Below are positions 34,064 through 44,386 of a stretch of 50,868 bases of DNA, one piece after another. The notes under the pieces were generated by a model. That model did not search any database, was not told the DNA's origin, and was given only the letters and a program-made list of their open reading frames with translations. Made by a program: the position numbers and the translations under genes. Where the stretch lies: the NCBI GenBank assembly GCA_025363575.1, contig JANYDM010000041.1, positions 1-50,868 on the forward strand, written 5' to 3'. The stretch comes from Betaproteobacteria bacterium (lineage in GTDB: Bacteria; Pseudomonadota; Gammaproteobacteria; Burkholderiales; SG8-41). Every line of letters starts with the position of its first letter. Positions within the stretch are counted from its first letter, which is position 1.

Positions 34064-34796
34064 TAAGACCGCCCGTGACTTCCAACACGGCGCCATTAAT
34101 GTAACTCGCTTCGTCAGAAGCCAGCCAGGCGAAAGTATTGGCGATTTCCTCCGGCCTGCCTAGCCTGCCGAGGGGGACTTTCTCTTCGAGCGCGCGCAAG
34201 ACGCGTTCGGGCATGGATTTGAGAATATCGGTGGCGACAAAACCGGGACACACCGCGTTGGCGCGGATGCCCTTGCGCCCGAGTTCGCGCGCCCACGTCT
34301 TCACCATGCCGAGCAATCCCGCCTTGGCGGCGGCGTAGTTAGTTTGCCCGAAATTTCCCGTCAGGCCGACAATCGATGAAGCATTCAGTATGACGCCCGA
34401 TTGTTGAGCGAGCATGGTGTTCACTACCGCCTTGGTGCAGTTGAAAACGCCCTTGAGGTTGATGTCGATAACGCGGTCAAACTGATCTTCAGTCATGTTT
34501 TTCAGCTGAGCGTCCTGCACGATGCCCGCATTGTTGACCAGGCAGTCGACACGGCCCCATTTGGCGACTGTGGCTGCGACCATCGCTTCCAGCGTCCGTA
34601 TGTCGCGCACGTCGGCCACGTAGCCCATGGCATCGCCGCGCGTTTCCTTGCACATCGCGACGGTGTCTTCGACCGTTTCCAAACTCAAGTCGCATACGAC
34701 TACCTTGGCGCCTTCGTTGGCGAACTTGACCGCAGTGGCCTGCCCTATACCGCGGCCAGCGCCGGTAATAATTGCTACTTTGTCCTGAAGTCTCAT
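34056..34796 (-). CDS. 3-oxoacyl-ACP/acetoacetyl-CoA reductase-type SDR (FabG-like)
   Basis: A classical short-chain dehydrogenase of 246 residues: cofactor motif TGAGRGIG near residue 12, VVCDLS (acidic residue after beta2), NNAGIVQD, catalytic Ser in NASSIVG and YAAAK, and the C-terminal GRLGRPEEIANTFAWLASDEASYINGAVLEVTGG. This profile fits FabG or PhaB-like reductases acting on 3-oxoacyl thioesters, though other substrates are possible. The ATG at 34796 behind AAAGG is preferred over upstream starts. It converges on mtnA, so no shared transcription. Confidence 0.9.
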   Translation of the reverse strand: MRLQDKVAIITGAGRGIGQATAVKFANEGAKVVVCDLSLETVEDTVAMCKETRGDAMGYVADVRDIRTLEAMVAATVAKWGRVDCLVNNAGIVQDAQLKNMTEDQFDRVIDINLKGVFNCTKAVVNTMLAQQSGVILNASSIVGLTGNFGQTNYAAAKAGLLGMVKTWARELGRKGIRANAVCPGFVATDILKSMPERVLRALEEKVPLGRLGRPEEIANTFAWLASDEASYINGAVLEVTGGLTI

Positions 34797-35036
34797 CGAC
34801 TGCCTTTCAAGTTGTTTTGTTTTACCAAACACGTCGTTGCAGCGCACAAATCGCTTGATTTTAGTGCGCCGCACAATGTGTCCGCAATAGCAGTAAAACG
34901 CTCCAATCTATGGCAAGCCTAGTGGTTGTGTGGCAAGCCAAACCGTCGAACAATCAACCTTTTACTGTGCTTATCTGGAGGGATGACACTGATATTACTT
35001 TGGTCGTGGGAAGTAGAGTTAGCGATGAGCAATCAA

Positions 35037-35875
<839 letters not shown>

Positions 35876-35927
35876 TTCGAGCCTCCTTCTGGCTCCAGGT
35901 TTCCCGCCTCATTGTCGAGCGCGGCTC

Positions 35928-37493
35928 CTATTCCCATTCGATCGTCGCTGGCGGTTTGCTGGAAATATCATAAACGACGCGATTGATGCCGCGGACTTCG
36001 TTGATGATGCGGTTCGATACTTTCGAGAGAAGGCTGTAAGGCAGCTCTGCCCACTGAGCAGTCATGAAATCCGATGTTTGCACTGCGCGCAGGGCCACGA
36101 CATTCTCGTAAGTTCTGCCGTCGCCCATCACGCCGACCGAGCGCACCGGGAGAAATACGACGAATGCCTGCGCGGTTTTTTCATACCAGCCGGCGGCACG
36201 CAATTCATCGATAAAAATCGCATCAGCGCGGCGCAGCAATTCGGCATACTCGGACTTTACCTCGCCGAGTATGCGCACGCCCAGGCCCGGCCCTGGAAAC
36301 GGATGGCGGAACACCATATCGCGCGGAAGTCCAAGCGCGAGGCCTAGTTCGCGCACCTCATCCTTGAACAGTTCGCGCAAAGGCTCGAGCAGCTTCAAGT
36401 GCAGCGATTCGGGCAGGCCACCGACGTTGTGATGCGATTTGATGGTATGCGCTTTTTTCGTTTTTGCGCCCGCAGATTCGATGACGTCAGGATAGATGGT
36501 CCCCTGCGCAAGCCACTTGACCCCTGGCAATTTTGCCGACTCGCGCTGGAACACTTCGACAAAAACGCGCCCGATGATCTTGCGTTTCTGCTCCGGCTCG
36601 TCGATCCCCGAGAGTTCGCCCAGAAAATGCGCCGAAGCGTCGACGTGGATCACTTTCACGCCGAGCCCGCTCGCGAACGTCTGCATTACCTGCTCCGCCT
36701 CATTCAGCCGCAGCAGGCCATTGTCGACAAATACGCAAGTCAGTTGCTTGCCAATTGCACGGTGTATCAACGCTGCAGCGACCGCGGAGTCGACCCCTCC
36801 CGATAAGCCTAATAACACTTCGTCGGCACCGATCTCAGAGCGGATCTTGCCGATCGCTTCATCGACGTAACCCGGCATGCGCCAGTCACCCTTGAGTTCG
36901 CAGATGTCGCGCACGAAGCGCTCGATGATGGCCTTGCCCTGGAGCGTATGCGTAACTTCTGGATGGAATTGCACTGCGTAAAACTTGCGCGCTTCATCGG
37001 CCATCCCGGCGACCGGGCATGCAGGATTGCTAGCAATGACTTTGAAGCCGGCTGGCATAGCGGTCACCTTGTCGCCGTGGCTCATCCAGACGTCCAGCAG
37101 ACCGTGGCCTTCAGTATTTACGCGGTCCTGAATATCTTTCAGCAGCGCCGAGTGTCCTTGCGCGCGGACTTCGGCATAGCCAAATTCACGCACCCTGCCG
37201 CTTTCCACTTTGCCGCCAAGCTGATCGGCCATGGTCTGCATGCCGTAGCAGATGCCGAGTACTGGCACGCCCAGTTCGAATACCGCCTGCGGCGCGCGCG
37301 GGGTACCGCCCTCCCATACGGATGCAGGACCGCCGGACAGAATGACACCGGCGGGGGCGAAGTCACGCACGAATTTGTCCGTAACGTCGTGCGGATGCAA
37401 TTCGCAGTAGACATTCGCTTCACGCACGCGCCGCGCAATCAGCTGAGTATATTGAGCGCCGAAATCGAGGATGAGAATTTTCTGATGCGACAT
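35928..37493 (-). CDS. guaA: GMP synthase (glutamine-hydrolysing)
   Basis: Converts XMP to GMP with ATP and glutamine. The N-terminal class I amidotransferase domain has [20 protein letters not shown], the nucleophile Cys in VLGICYGMQ and the HPEVTHT His-Glu. The ATP pyrophosphatase domain has [16 protein letters not shown]. The C-terminal dimerisation domain includes [16 protein letters not shown] and ends TIEWE. About 521 residues from the ATG at 37493, which matches the family start. It follows guaB by 91 bases in the standard gua order. Confidence 0.97.
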   Translation of the reverse strand: MSHQKILILDFGAQYTQLIARRVREANVYCELHPHDVTDKFVRDFAPAGVILSGGPASVWEGGTPRAPQAVFELGVPVLGICYGMQTMADQLGGKVESGRVREFGYAEVRAQGHSALLKDIQDRVNTEGHGLLDVWMSHGDKVTAMPAGFKVIASNPACPVAGMADEARKFYAVQFHPEVTHTLQGKAIIERFVRDICELKGDWRMPGYVDEAIGKIRSEIGADEVLLGLSGGVDSAVAAALIHRAIGKQLTCVFVDNGLLRLNEAEQVMQTFASGLGVKVIHVDASAHFLGELSGIDEPEQKRKIIGRVFVEVFQRESAKLPGVKWLAQGTIYPDVIESAGAKTKKAHTIKSHHNVGGLPESLHLKLLEPLRELFKDEVRELGLALGLPRDMVFRHPFPGPGLGVRILGEVKSEYAELLRRADAIFIDELRAAGWYEKTAQAFVVFLPVRSVGVMGDGRTYENVVALRAVQTSDFMTAQWAELPYSLLSKVSNRIINEVRGINRVVYDISSKPPATIEWE

Positions 37494-37584
37494 TTCAACA
37501 CTTGCAATTCGGCCTTGCGGCGCAGTTAAAAGATGCGGCAACGGCTACTGTCTTTACCGAACTGTCCCATCCGGCCGTCACGAC

Positions 37585-39048
37585 CTACTCGACACGATAG
37601 TTCGGCGCTTCCTTGGTAATCTGCACATCGTGCACGTGCGATTCGCGTATGCCGGCATGTGTGATTTCGACGAATTCAGCCTTGCTGCGTAATTCGTCGA
37701 TGGAATCGCAGCCGGTGTAGCCCATGCTTGCGCGCAGGCCGCCCATCAGCTGCTGTATCAACGGGACGACGCCGCCTTTGTACGGCACTCGCCCTTCGAC
37801 CCCTTCGGGGACCAGTTTTTCCGTTGCTTCTTCAGCATCCTGAAAATAGCGGTCGGCCGCGCCCTGCTGCATGGCGCCAAGCGAGCCCATGCCCCGGTAT
37901 GTCTTGTACGAACGTCCTTGGTAAAGTTCGGTGTCGCCCGGCGATTCTTCAGTGCCCGCGAACAACCCGCCTATCATGACCGTATGAGCGCCAGCGGCAA
38001 GCGCTTTAGCAATGTCGCCGGAAAAGCGGATGCCGCCATCAGCAATCAATGGAATATCGGACCTGGCCAGCGCCTTAGCCACGTTTTGGACGGCACTGAT
38101 CTGCGGCACGCCGACCCCGGCCACGATCCGCGTGGTGCAAATTGAGCCCGGTCCAATACCCACTTTCACTGCATCAGCGCCGTGGTCAGCGAGCGCTTTC
38201 GCCGCATCGGCTGTCGCGATATTGCCGCCAATCACCTGCGACTTTGGAAAATTCTTTTTTACCCACTTCACGCGATTGAGCACGCCCTGCGCGTGACCGT
38301 GCGCCGTATCGACCACAATGACGTCGACGCCCGCCTCGATCAAAGCTTCCGCGCGCTCTTCGGTGCCTTCACCCACCCCGATGGCGGCGCCTACGCGCAA
38401 GCGCCCGAGCTTATCTTTGCACGCGTGCGGATGCTCGGTCGATTTTTGAATGTCCTTGACCGTTATCAGGCCGCGCAGCTCGAAATTCTTGTTCACCACC
38501 AATACACGCTCGAGGCGATGCCTATGCATCAAAGTCATCGCGTCTTCGCGCGTCGCGCCCTCGCGCACCGTCACGAGCTTTGCCCGCGGGGTCATGATGT
38601 TCTTGACCGGCTGGCCCAGGTTGGTTTCAAACCGCAGATCGCGATTGGTGACAATACCAACGACGCGCCCTTTGGCATCGATTACCGGCAACCCCGAAAT
38701 CTTGTGCAGGTTTGTCAGCGCAAGCACGTCACGCACTTTCATGTCTTGCGTAATGGTGATGGGATCTTTGACCACGCCGCTTTCAAAGCGCTTGACTTTA
38801 GCCACCTCGGCCGCCTGCGCGCGGGCAGTCATGTTCTTGTGGATAATGCCGATACCGCCTTCCTGCGCGATGGCAATCGCGAGCCTGGCTTCCGTCACGG
38901 TGTCCATCGCAGCGGACATCAAAGGAATGTTGAGGGTGATATTGCGCGTAAGCCGGGTTTTCAGGCTCGCGTCGCGTGGCAGTATCGTGGAGTGGGCGGG
39001 AATTAGCAGGACATCGTCGAAGGTCAGGGCTTTTTGGACCACGCGCAT
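37585..39048 (-). CDS. guaB: IMP dehydrogenase
   Basis: Oxidises IMP to XMP with NAD+, the rate-limiting step of guanine nucleotide synthesis. Starts with [15 protein letters not shown]. Two CBS domains occupy roughly residues 93-205 ([26 protein letters not shown]). The catalytic loop [20 protein letters not shown] carries the active Cys, and [30 protein letters not shown] the mobile flap region. 487 residues, normal. GAGG precedes the ATG at 39048, and a near-consensus promoter lies 24 bases upstream of it. Confidence 0.98.
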   Translation of the reverse strand: MRVVQKALTFDDVLLIPAHSTILPRDASLKTRLTRNITLNIPLMSAAMDTVTEARLAIAIAQEGGIGIIHKNMTARAQAAEVAKVKRFESGVVKDPITITQDMKVRDVLALTNLHKISGLPVIDAKGRVVGIVTNRDLRFETNLGQPVKNIMTPRAKLVTVREGATREDAMTLMHRHRLERVLVVNKNFELRGLITVKDIQKSTEHPHACKDKLGRLRVGAAIGVGEGTEERAEALIEAGVDVIVVDTAHGHAQGVLNRVKWVKKNFPKSQVIGGNIATADAAKALADHGADAVKVGIGPGSICTTRIVAGVGVPQISAVQNVAKALARSDIPLIADGGIRFSGDIAKALAAGAHTVMIGGLFAGTEESPGDTELYQGRSYKTYRGMGSLGAMQQGAADRYFQDAEEATEKLVPEGVEGRVPYKGGVVPLIQQLMGGLRASMGYTGCDSIDELRSKAEFVEITHAGIRESHVHDVQITKEAPNYRVE

Positions 39049-39071
39049 CTGGTGTTCCCTCGCAAAACAGC

Positions 39072-39100
39072 ATTATACGCAAACCGGCGTAAACCGCCAA
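39072..39100 (-). promoter_or_regulatory. guaB promoter
   Basis: On the minus strand TTGGCG (39095-39100) and a perfect TATAAT (39072-39077) are separated by 17 bases. The expected transcript has a leader of only about 17 bases before the guaB ATG. Confidence 0.78.
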
Positions 39101-39220
39101 GCAATCAGCCGCGTTAGTGCAGTTGAATCATTGACGTGCAACCGCAATATCGTTAGCGTGGGGTCACTCGAGACGTGCGGACGAAAAAGCTCGTCGGGCT
39201 TTAATTGGAGAGGAATATTT

Positions 39221-39691
39221 ATGATGAAACAACTGATGTTGAGCGGCGTATTCTTTCTGGCGGCGGGCACCGCTGCTGGCCAAGTCATGGAATGCATAGA
39301 CGCGAAGGGCAGTAAAACCATCGCGCAATTCTGCCCGCCGGGCACCGTGAAAGAAATTACCCGAGGTGGCGCGACCCCCTCCTCCGCACCTGCCGCCGGC
39401 ACGGGTGCCGCGGCGCCCAAGTCCCTGGCTGAACGCGACGCCGAATTCAAGAAACGTGCGCTTGAGCGTCAGGAGTCGGAAACCAAATCGGAGAAGTCGA
39501 AAGCAGACGCCAAGGAACAGGAACGCGGCTGCCTCGAGGCGCGCGCCCAGTTGCGCGCCGTGACAGAAGGCCAGCGCATCACGCGCAACGATTCCAAGAC
39601 CGGCGAACGTATCGTCGTCGAGGATAAAGACCGCCCCGCTGAACAGGCCGCGGCCCAGAAATCAGCCGATCAGTGGTGCAACAAGAAATAG
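39221..39691 (+). CDS. DUF4124-like small exported protein
   Basis: 156 residues from ATG 39221 (a second ATG follows at once), preceded by GGAGAGG. A signal peptide is clear (KQLMLSGVFFLAAGTAAGQ). The mature part begins with a Cys-containing VMECIDAKGSKTIAQFCPPG segment, as in DUF4124 proteins, then a low-complexity Ala/Pro/Gly linker. A long charged, Glu/Lys-rich helical region (about 75-110) follows. Two further Cys (RGCLE and DQWCNKK) could form a disulfide. Location is probably periplasmic and function unknown. It diverges from guaB and converges on rnfH. Confidence 0.75.
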   Translation: MMKQLMLSGVFFLAAGTAAGQVMECIDAKGSKTIAQFCPPGTVKEITRGGATPSSAPAAGTGAAAPKSLAERDAEFKKRALERQESETKSEKSKADAKEQERGCLEARAQLRAVTEGQRITRNDSKTGERIVVEDKDRPAEQAAAQKSADQWCNKK

Positions 39692-39719
39692 TACGCCCGC
39701 CCCCGCTCCGTTTACCGCA

Positions 39720-40019
39720 TTACTTGCCCGCTCGTCGCGCACGCGTTCTGCGCGCCTGCTTTGGATCTGCAATCAGCGCGCGATAGATTTCAACGCGATC
39801 GAATGCCCGTACGATCGTCGACGATGCGACGCGCTGTCCGTATATACCGATCGTTGGAATAGAGGCGTTAAGCTCAAGAAAACGCGACAGTATGCCAGAT
39901 CGCTCCACCGCCTGCCCCGCAGTACAACCGGATTGAACGCGCAGCGTCACGACGACCTGTTCTGCGGGCGACAGGTAAACGACGTCGATTTCTATTTCTG
40001 CGCCAGGCGCATCAGCCAT
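39720..40019 (-). CDS. rnfH: RnfH family protein
   Basis: A ubiquitin-like beta-grasp protein of 99 residues. VDVVYLSPAEQVVVTLRVQSG-like opening with YLSPAEQ, SGILSRFLEL, TIGIYGQRV and RAFDRVEIYRALIADPKQARRTRA are diagnostic. The family is named after an Rnf-linked gene, but its role is not established. The ATG at 40019 overlaps the last 8 bases of ratA, a conserved pairing in proteobacteria. The tail is strongly basic. Confidence 0.9.
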   Translation of the reverse strand: MADAPGAEIEIDVVYLSPAEQVVVTLRVQSGCTAGQAVERSGILSRFLELNASIPTIGIYGQRVASSTIVRAFDRVEIYRALIADPKQARRTRARRAGK

Positions 40020-40440
40020 AGACAGTGCGCGCGCGCATGACGAATGCATCCACCATGTTGTTCGCGATATAACCGAACACCGGCCCCACCAGTTTTTCCA
40101 GCAGGCGGCTCGAGAATTCATACCGCAGCTCCAACTCTGTCTTGCACCCCGCGCCGAGATCGGTAAAACGCCAGCCGCCCTCGAGAGTCCTGAACGGCCC
40201 TTCGATCAACTTGATCTGCATGAACTGCGGCGGCTCCTTCATGTTTTCAGTGCTGAAGCTCTGCCGTATGCCGCGAAAGCTGATATGCAGGGTCGCACGC
40301 GTTATTTGCGCGTCACGAAAAGTGCATTCACTCGCGGAGCACCAGGGCAGAAACTCGGGATACTTTTCCACTGCATCCACGAGTTCGAACATGCTTGCCG
40401 CAGAATATGAGACGAGCACCGATTTGTTGACTTGCGCCAT
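40012..40440 (-). CDS. ratA: RatA/COQ10-like START-domain protein
   Basis: 142 residues of the polyketide cyclase/SRPBCC fold. VNKSVLVSYSAASMFELVDAVEKYPEFLPWCSASE is the conserved opening (typical V-x-YP-x-FLPWC), followed by KLIEGPFRTLEGGWRF and a C-terminal amphipathic helix. E. coli RatA was reported to block 70S formation, whereas its COQ10 relatives bind ubiquinone; which applies here is not known. It is divergent from smpB, the usual arrangement. Confidence 0.92.
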   Translation of the reverse strand: MAQVNKSVLVSYSAASMFELVDAVEKYPEFLPWCSASECTFRDAQITRATLHISFRGIRQSFSTENMKEPPQFMQIKLIEGPFRTLEGGWRFTDLGAGCKTELELRYEFSSRLLEKLVGPVFGYIANNMVDAFVMRARTVYG

Positions 40441-40490
40441 GGACGATCGTAGACGGGAATATGTGCGGCGGGTGAATGCCGGATGCTTGC

Positions 40491-40499
40491 TGCTACAAT
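40491..40499 (+). promoter_or_regulatory. Extended -10 promoter of smpB
   Basis: TGCTACAAT (TGn plus TACAAT at 40494-40499) lies 28 bases before the smpB ATG. The -35 at 17 bases is poor, as expected for an extended -10 type. Confidence 0.55.
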
Positions 40500-40527
40500 T
40501 CGAATTTGGCGGCCACTATACCTCGAC

Positions 40528-40971
40528 ATGAGCATCGCGCAAAATAAAAAAGCCTTTCACGATTATTTCGTGGAGCAGAAATTCGAGGCCGGCGTCGAAC
40601 TGGAAGGCTGGGAAGTCAAGTCCATACGCGCAGGCCGGGTGCAGCTCAAGGAAGCTTACGTAATCGTGCGCAACGGCGAGATCTACCTGATCGGCTGCCA
40701 CGTAAGCCCGCTGTCGACGGTATCGACGCATTTCACCCCCGATCCGATGCGCATGCGAAAACTGCTGCTGCATAAAGAAGAAATCAACCGACTTATCGGC
40801 AGCGTCGAGCGCGCAGGCTATACCATGCTGCCTCTCGACATGCATTTCAAGCGCGGGCGCATCAAGCTCGAAATCGGGCTTGCGAAAGGCAAGAAGCAGC
40901 ACGACAAACGCCAGGCCGAAAAAGAACGCGACTGGCAGCGCGAAAAGCAAAGAGTCCTGAAGGTACGGTGA
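40528..40971 (+). CDS. smpB: SsrA (tmRNA)-binding protein
   Basis: Binds tmRNA and carries it to stalled ribosomes for trans-translation. Motifs: [78 protein letters not shown] and the basic tail [17 protein letters not shown]. 147 residues from the ATG at 40528; an in-frame ATG 45 bases upstream overlaps the promoter and is rejected. The tmRNA gene itself is not in this window. Confidence 0.97.
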   Translation: MSIAQNKKAFHDYFVEQKFEAGVELEGWEVKSIRAGRVQLKEAYVIVRNGEIYLIGCHVSPLSTVSTHFTPDPMRMRKLLLHKEEINRLIGSVERAGYTMLPLDMHFKRGRIKLEIGLAKGKKQHDKRQAEKERDWQREKQRVLKVR

Positions 40972-41011
40972 TGCCGTACTCGCCTTATCCGGCCCTGGTC
41001 GCCGCCAATCA

Positions 41012-42610
41012 ATGTTGAGACTGACGGAAATCAAACTGCCGCTCGATCACGACGAGGCTGCCCTCGCCGGGGCGGTACTCAAGCGATTGAAGATCGCCGC
41101 TGATGAAATGTTCCGCTACAGCATTTTTCGCCGCGGGGTCGATGCTCGGCACCGTTCTGCGATTGCTTTCATCTACACGCTGGATGTGGAAGTCCAGGAC
41201 GAAGCCGTTGTGCTCGAACGAGCCGGACCCGATTCTCACCTGTCGCGTGCGCCGGATACCGATTACCGGTTCGTTGCCAGGGCGCCGGCGAATCTTGCGT
41301 CGCGCCCTCTTGTAATCGGTACCGGGCCATGCGGGCTGTTTGCCGGCCTCACGCTCGCGCAAATGGGGTTCCGTCCGCTCATACTGGAGCGCGGCAAGGA
41401 AGTACGCGAGCGAACGAAGGATACGTTTGGACTGTGGCGCAAGTCTGTGCTAAATCCAGAATCGAACGTGCAATTCGGCGAAGGCGGCGCCGGCACATTT
41501 TCCGATGGCAAGCTGTACAGCCAGATCAAGGATCCGCGCCATATCGGGCGCAAGGTGCTGACAGAATTCGTCAAAGCCGGCGCGCCGCCGGAAATTCTCT
41601 ATATGAGCAAGCCGCACATCGGCACGTTCCGGCTGGTCGGTGTCGTCGAACGCATGCGCAAATCGATACATGCACTGGGTGGCGAAGTCCGTTTTCAAAG
41701 TCGGGTAACGGACATCGACGTCGAAAACGGACATGTGCGCGGCGTCAAACTCGCGGGCGGCGAAATGATTGCCGCAAGCCATGTCATAGTCGCCGTCGGC
41801 CACAGCGCGCGCGATACTTTCGAGATGCTGCACGAGCGCGGCGTCCATATCGAAGCCAAGCCGTTTTCCATAGGCCTGCGCATCGAGCATCCCCAGTCGG
41901 TCATAGACCGCGCGAGGTACGGTGCGCATGCCGGTCATTCGCTGCTCGGCGCTGCCGATTACAAAGTCGTACACCATTGCCGGAACGGGCGCTCCGTCTA
42001 TAGTTTCTGCATGTGCCCTGGCGGGACGGTGGTCGCTGCGGCGTCCGAACCAGGCCAGGTCGTGACCAACGGCATGAGCCAGTACTCGCGCAACGAACGC
42101 AATGCCAATGCCGGCATCGTGGTCGGAATTACGCCGGACGATTATCCGGACGGTCCGCTGGCCGGCATTAAATTCCAGCGTCACTGGGAAACGCTGGCAT
42201 TCGCAGCGGGGGGAAGCGACTATCGTGCGCCAGCGCAACTGGTGGGCGACTTTATTGCGCAGCGCGCATCGACGGCATTGAGTTCAGTCACGCCCTCGTA
42301 CACGCCGGGCGTGCGGCTCACGGACTTGCAAACTTGCCTGCCGCCCTACGCTGCCGAAGCAATCCGCGAGGCGCTTCCGGCATTCGCCCGGCAGATCAGA
42401 GAATTCGCCATGCACGACGCTGTATTGACGGGCGTGGAAACGCGTACCTCTTCCCCCGTCCGGATCCCGCGCGATGAAAAATATGAAAGCGTGAATACGC
42501 GCGGGCTCTATCCTGCCGGCGAAGGCGCGGGCTACGCTGGCGGCATATTTTCTGCCGGGGTTGATGGCATTGAAGTCGCCGAAGCCGTGGGGCGGAGCCT
42601 ATCGGCGTGA
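41012..42610 (+). CDS. Uncharacterised FAD-dependent dehydrogenase (COG2509-type)
   Basis: 532 residues. The N-terminal 90 residues are a small alpha/beta domain with IFRRGVDARHRSAI. The FAD-binding Rossmann motif is LVIGTGPCGLFAGL (near 107), followed by ILERGKEVRERT and NVQFGEGGAGTFSDGKLYSQIKD. VGHSARDTFEMLHERGV and SFCMCPGGTVVAAASE are typical of this conserved group. The C-terminal segment GLYPAGEGAGYAGGIFSAGVDGIE closes the FAD site. Substrate and partner are unknown. It starts 40 bases after smpB and is probably in its transcript. Confidence 0.9.
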   Translation: MLRLTEIKLPLDHDEAALAGAVLKRLKIAADEMFRYSIFRRGVDARHRSAIAFIYTLDVEVQDEAVVLERAGPDSHLSRAPDTDYRFVARAPANLASRPLVIGTGPCGLFAGLTLAQMGFRPLILERGKEVRERTKDTFGLWRKSVLNPESNVQFGEGGAGTFSDGKLYSQIKDPRHIGRKVLTEFVKAGAPPEILYMSKPHIGTFRLVGVVERMRKSIHALGGEVRFQSRVTDIDVENGHVRGVKLAGGEMIAASHVIVAVGHSARDTFEMLHERGVHIEAKPFSIGLRIEHPQSVIDRARYGAHAGHSLLGAADYKVVHHCRNGRSVYSFCMCPGGTVVAAASEPGQVVTNGMSQYSRNERNANAGIVVGITPDDYPDGPLAGIKFQRHWETLAFAAGGSDYRAPAQLVGDFIAQRASTALSSVTPSYTPGVRLTDLQTCLPPYAAEAIREALPAFARQIREFAMHDAVLTGVETRTSSPVRIPRDEKYESVNTRGLYPAGEGAGYAGGIFSAGVDGIEVAEAVGRSLSA

Positions 42611-42658
42611 CTTGCGCCACGATTGCGCGCCATTCCACATTAATTAATAAACGAAAAA

Positions 42659-43390
42659 ATGGAAAAAATTCGCGTCTCGAAACTGATGTCGCAGCAAGGC
42701 ATATGCTCGCGCCGTGAAGCCGACAGCTATATTGCCAAGGGCTGGGTGCTGGTCGATGATCTGCCGGTAACCGAACTCGGCACTCGAATATTTCCAAGTC
42801 AGCGCATTACGCTCACGAAGGGAGCGCGGTCTGAACAGGCAGCCAGTGTAACGGTCCTGCTGCACAAGCCCATCGGGTACGTATCCGGCCAGGCCGAGCA
42901 AGGTTACCGGCCTGCCATCGTCCTGATCACCGCGAAAGCGCATTTCAAAAGCGATCGTTCGTCCCTGCGCTTCCAACCCGTGCACCTGAAAGGTCTCGCG
43001 CCCGCGGGTCGGCTTGATATCGATTCCACCGGCCTGCTGGTTCTTACTCAGGATGGCCGTGTTGCCAAGCAGTTGATCGGTGAGAGTTCCGGTATCGATA
43101 AAGAATATCTCGTACGCGTCGAAGGCAGGCTATCCGCAGAGGGCCTCAGCAAGCTGAACTGCGGGCTTAGCCTGGACGGTGTCGCACTGAAACGCGCCGA
43201 CGTCAGCTGGCAAAACAGGGATCAACTTCGCTTTGTGCTGCGCGAAGGCAAGAAACGTCAGATCCGGCGCATGTGCGAACTGGTCGGGCTGACCGTGACC
43301 GGCCTGAAACGCGTGCGCATCGGGCAGGTCGTGCTCGGGGATCTGCCCCAGGGCAACTGGCGTTACCTGCGCAGCGATGAGCGCTTTTAG
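42659..43390 (+). CDS. rRNA pseudouridine synthase, RsuA/RluF family
   Basis: An S4 RNA-binding domain at the N-terminus ([22 protein letters not shown]) is followed by the RsuA-type catalytic domain, with the active Asp in [17 protein letters not shown] and the substrate motif [27 protein letters not shown] near the C-terminus. 243 residues. The enzyme isomerises a uridine in rRNA; the architecture fits RluF (23S U2604), but RsuA- or RluB/E-type specificity cannot be excluded by eye. It ends about 35 bases before the convergent tRNA operon. Confidence 0.9.
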   Translation: MEKIRVSKLMSQQGICSRREADSYIAKGWVLVDDLPVTELGTRIFPSQRITLTKGARSEQAASVTVLLHKPIGYVSGQAEQGYRPAIVLITAKAHFKSDRSSLRFQPVHLKGLAPAGRLDIDSTGLLVLTQDGRVAKQLIGESSGIDKEYLVRVEGRLSAEGLSKLNCGLSLDGVALKRADVSWQNRDQLRFVLREGKKRQIRRMCELVGLTVTGLKRVRIGQVVLGDLPQGNWRYLRSDERF

Positions 43391-43422
43391 CAGGCGAGGC
43401 GGCGCTCCCGCGCCTGGAAAGA

Positions 43423-43498
43423 TGGGGTGGCCTACGGGGCTCGAACCCGTGACCCTTGGAATCACAATCCAATGCTCTACCAGCTGAGCTAAGGCCAC
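43423..43498 (-). tRNA. tRNA-His (anticodon GTG)
   Basis: On the minus strand, acceptor GTGGCCT pairs with AGGCCAC, the D arm is GCTCAGCTGGTAGAGC, and anticodon loop TTGTGAT carries GTG. CCA is encoded. The base before the 5' end is G (43499), providing the G-1 needed by histidyl-tRNA synthetase opposite discriminator C. Last of three co-oriented tRNA genes. Confidence 0.95.
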
Positions 43499-43528
43499 CA
43501 TCAAAACAAATTGCGGCACGGTACTGTC

Positions 43529-43605
43529 TGGTGCGCCCGGCGGGACTCGAACCCACAACCCCCGGCTTAGAAGGCCGGTGCTCTATCCGGTTGAGCTACG
43601 GGCAC
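43529..43605 (-). tRNA. tRNA-Arg (anticodon TCT)
   Basis: Minus-strand cloverleaf with acceptor GTGCCCG / CGGGCGC (one G-T pair), D arm GCTCAACCGGATAGAGC, anticodon loop CTTCTAA with TCT (decodes AGA/AGG), T arm GGGTTCGAGTCCC and encoded CCA. Middle gene of the Pro-Arg-His operon. Confidence 0.95.
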
Positions 43606-43623
43606 TCCCCGCGGATACATATG

Positions 43624-43700
43624 TGGTCGGGGTGGAGAGATTTGAACTCCCGACATCCTGGTCCCAAACCAGGCGCGCTACCAGGCTACGCTACACCCCG
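43624..43700 (-). tRNA. tRNA-Pro (anticodon TGG)
   Basis: Minus-strand cloverleaf with acceptor CGGGGTG / CACCCCG, D arm beginning GTAGCGTAGCCTGGTAGC, anticodon loop TTTGGGA with TGG, T arm GGGAGTTCAAATCTCTC and encoded CCA. First gene of the tRNA operon. Confidence 0.95.
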
Positions 43701-43770
43701 AGATTAGAACCGTTTTAGTGTAGGCTGCCACCAGCCGTAATCCGATGTCGCGCCGGCACTAAAGGCGCGT

Positions 43771-43800
43771 AATATAACCCCCAGCGCTACCGGGGGTCAA
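43771..43800 (-). promoter_or_regulatory. Promoter of the tRNA-Pro/Arg/His operon
   Basis: Minus-strand TTGACC (43795-43800) and TTATAT or TATATT (43771-43777) with a 17-18 base spacer, about 70 bases before tRNA-Pro. The spacer and surroundings are G/C-rich. It is divergent from the dksA promoter. Confidence 0.6.
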
Positions 43801-43836
43801 TGCAATCCGGCCGAAATGCGACCACGCCCTTTCGAC

Positions 43837-43865
43837 TTGCCCAGCCCCCGTATTTCTGCTATAAA
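43837..43865 (+). promoter_or_regulatory. dksA promoter
   Basis: TTGCCC (43837-43842) and TATAAA (43860-43865) are separated by exactly 17 bases, 32 bases before the dksA ATG. Confidence 0.72.
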
Positions 43866-43897
43866 ACGCACCATTTTTGACGAATCGGAAAAGCCTC

Positions 43898-44320
43898 ATG
43901 GCAGCAGAATTGCACAAACAGCATCAACCGTACAAGGCGAAGGCGCGCGAGGAATACATGAATTCCAAGCAGCTCGCCCATTTCAGAAACATGCTGGCCG
44001 AAATGAAGCGCGACCTGTCGCAAGACATCGATCGCACTGTCCATACCATGCAGGACGAGGCGACGATCTTCGCCGATCCGAACGATCGCGCGAGCCAGGA
44101 GTCGGACATGTCCCTGGAATTGCGCAATCGCGACCGCGAGCGCAAGCTGATCAAGAAGATCGACGAGACCATCGTCAAGATCGATGCAGGCGAATACGGG
44201 TATTGCGACAGCTGCGGTGTAGAAATCGGTCTTAAACGCCTGGAAGCGCGCCCTACCGCTACGCTGTGCATCGATTGCAAGACGCTGGACGAGTTGCGCG
44301 AGAAGCAAGTCGCCAAGTAA
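43898..44320 (+). CDS. dksA: RNA polymerase-binding transcription factor DksA
   Basis: Binds the RNA polymerase secondary channel and, with ppGpp, mediates the stringent response. The coiled-coil domain carries the tip motif DxxDxA (DPNDRA). The C-terminal zinc finger is C4, with CDSC and CIDC separated by 17 residues (YGYCDSCGVEIGLKRLE...). About 140 residues. The ATG at 43898 is preferred over a TTG seven codons upstream. It has its own promoter and ends at a hairpin shared with pnp. Confidence 0.97.
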   Translation: MAAELHKQHQPYKAKAREEYMNSKQLAHFRNMLAEMKRDLSQDIDRTVHTMQDEATIFADPNDRASQESDMSLELRNRDRERKLIKKIDETIVKIDAGEYGYCDSCGVEIGLKRLEARPTATLCIDCKTLDELREKQVAK

Positions 44321-44340
44321 CCGGTCTCTGTCCGCAATTA

Positions 44341-44368
44341 AAAAAGGGCAGCCACAGGCTGCCCTTTT
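44341..44368. terminator. Bidirectional terminator between dksA and pnp
   Basis: An 8-bp stem (GGGCAGCC / GGCTGCCC, three-base loop) flanked by A5 on the left and T4 on the right, so it can end transcription of dksA rightward and pnp leftward. It lies 20 bases after the dksA stop and 18 bases beyond the pnp stop. Confidence 0.85.
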
Positions 44369-44386
44369 CGCTTAAAGGCGAACAGC

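Noticed and set aside
43423..43700. tRNA cluster as a possible integration site for a mobile element
   Set aside because: All three tRNAs are intact, no partial tRNA repeat or integrase is nearby, and both flanks are housekeeping genes.
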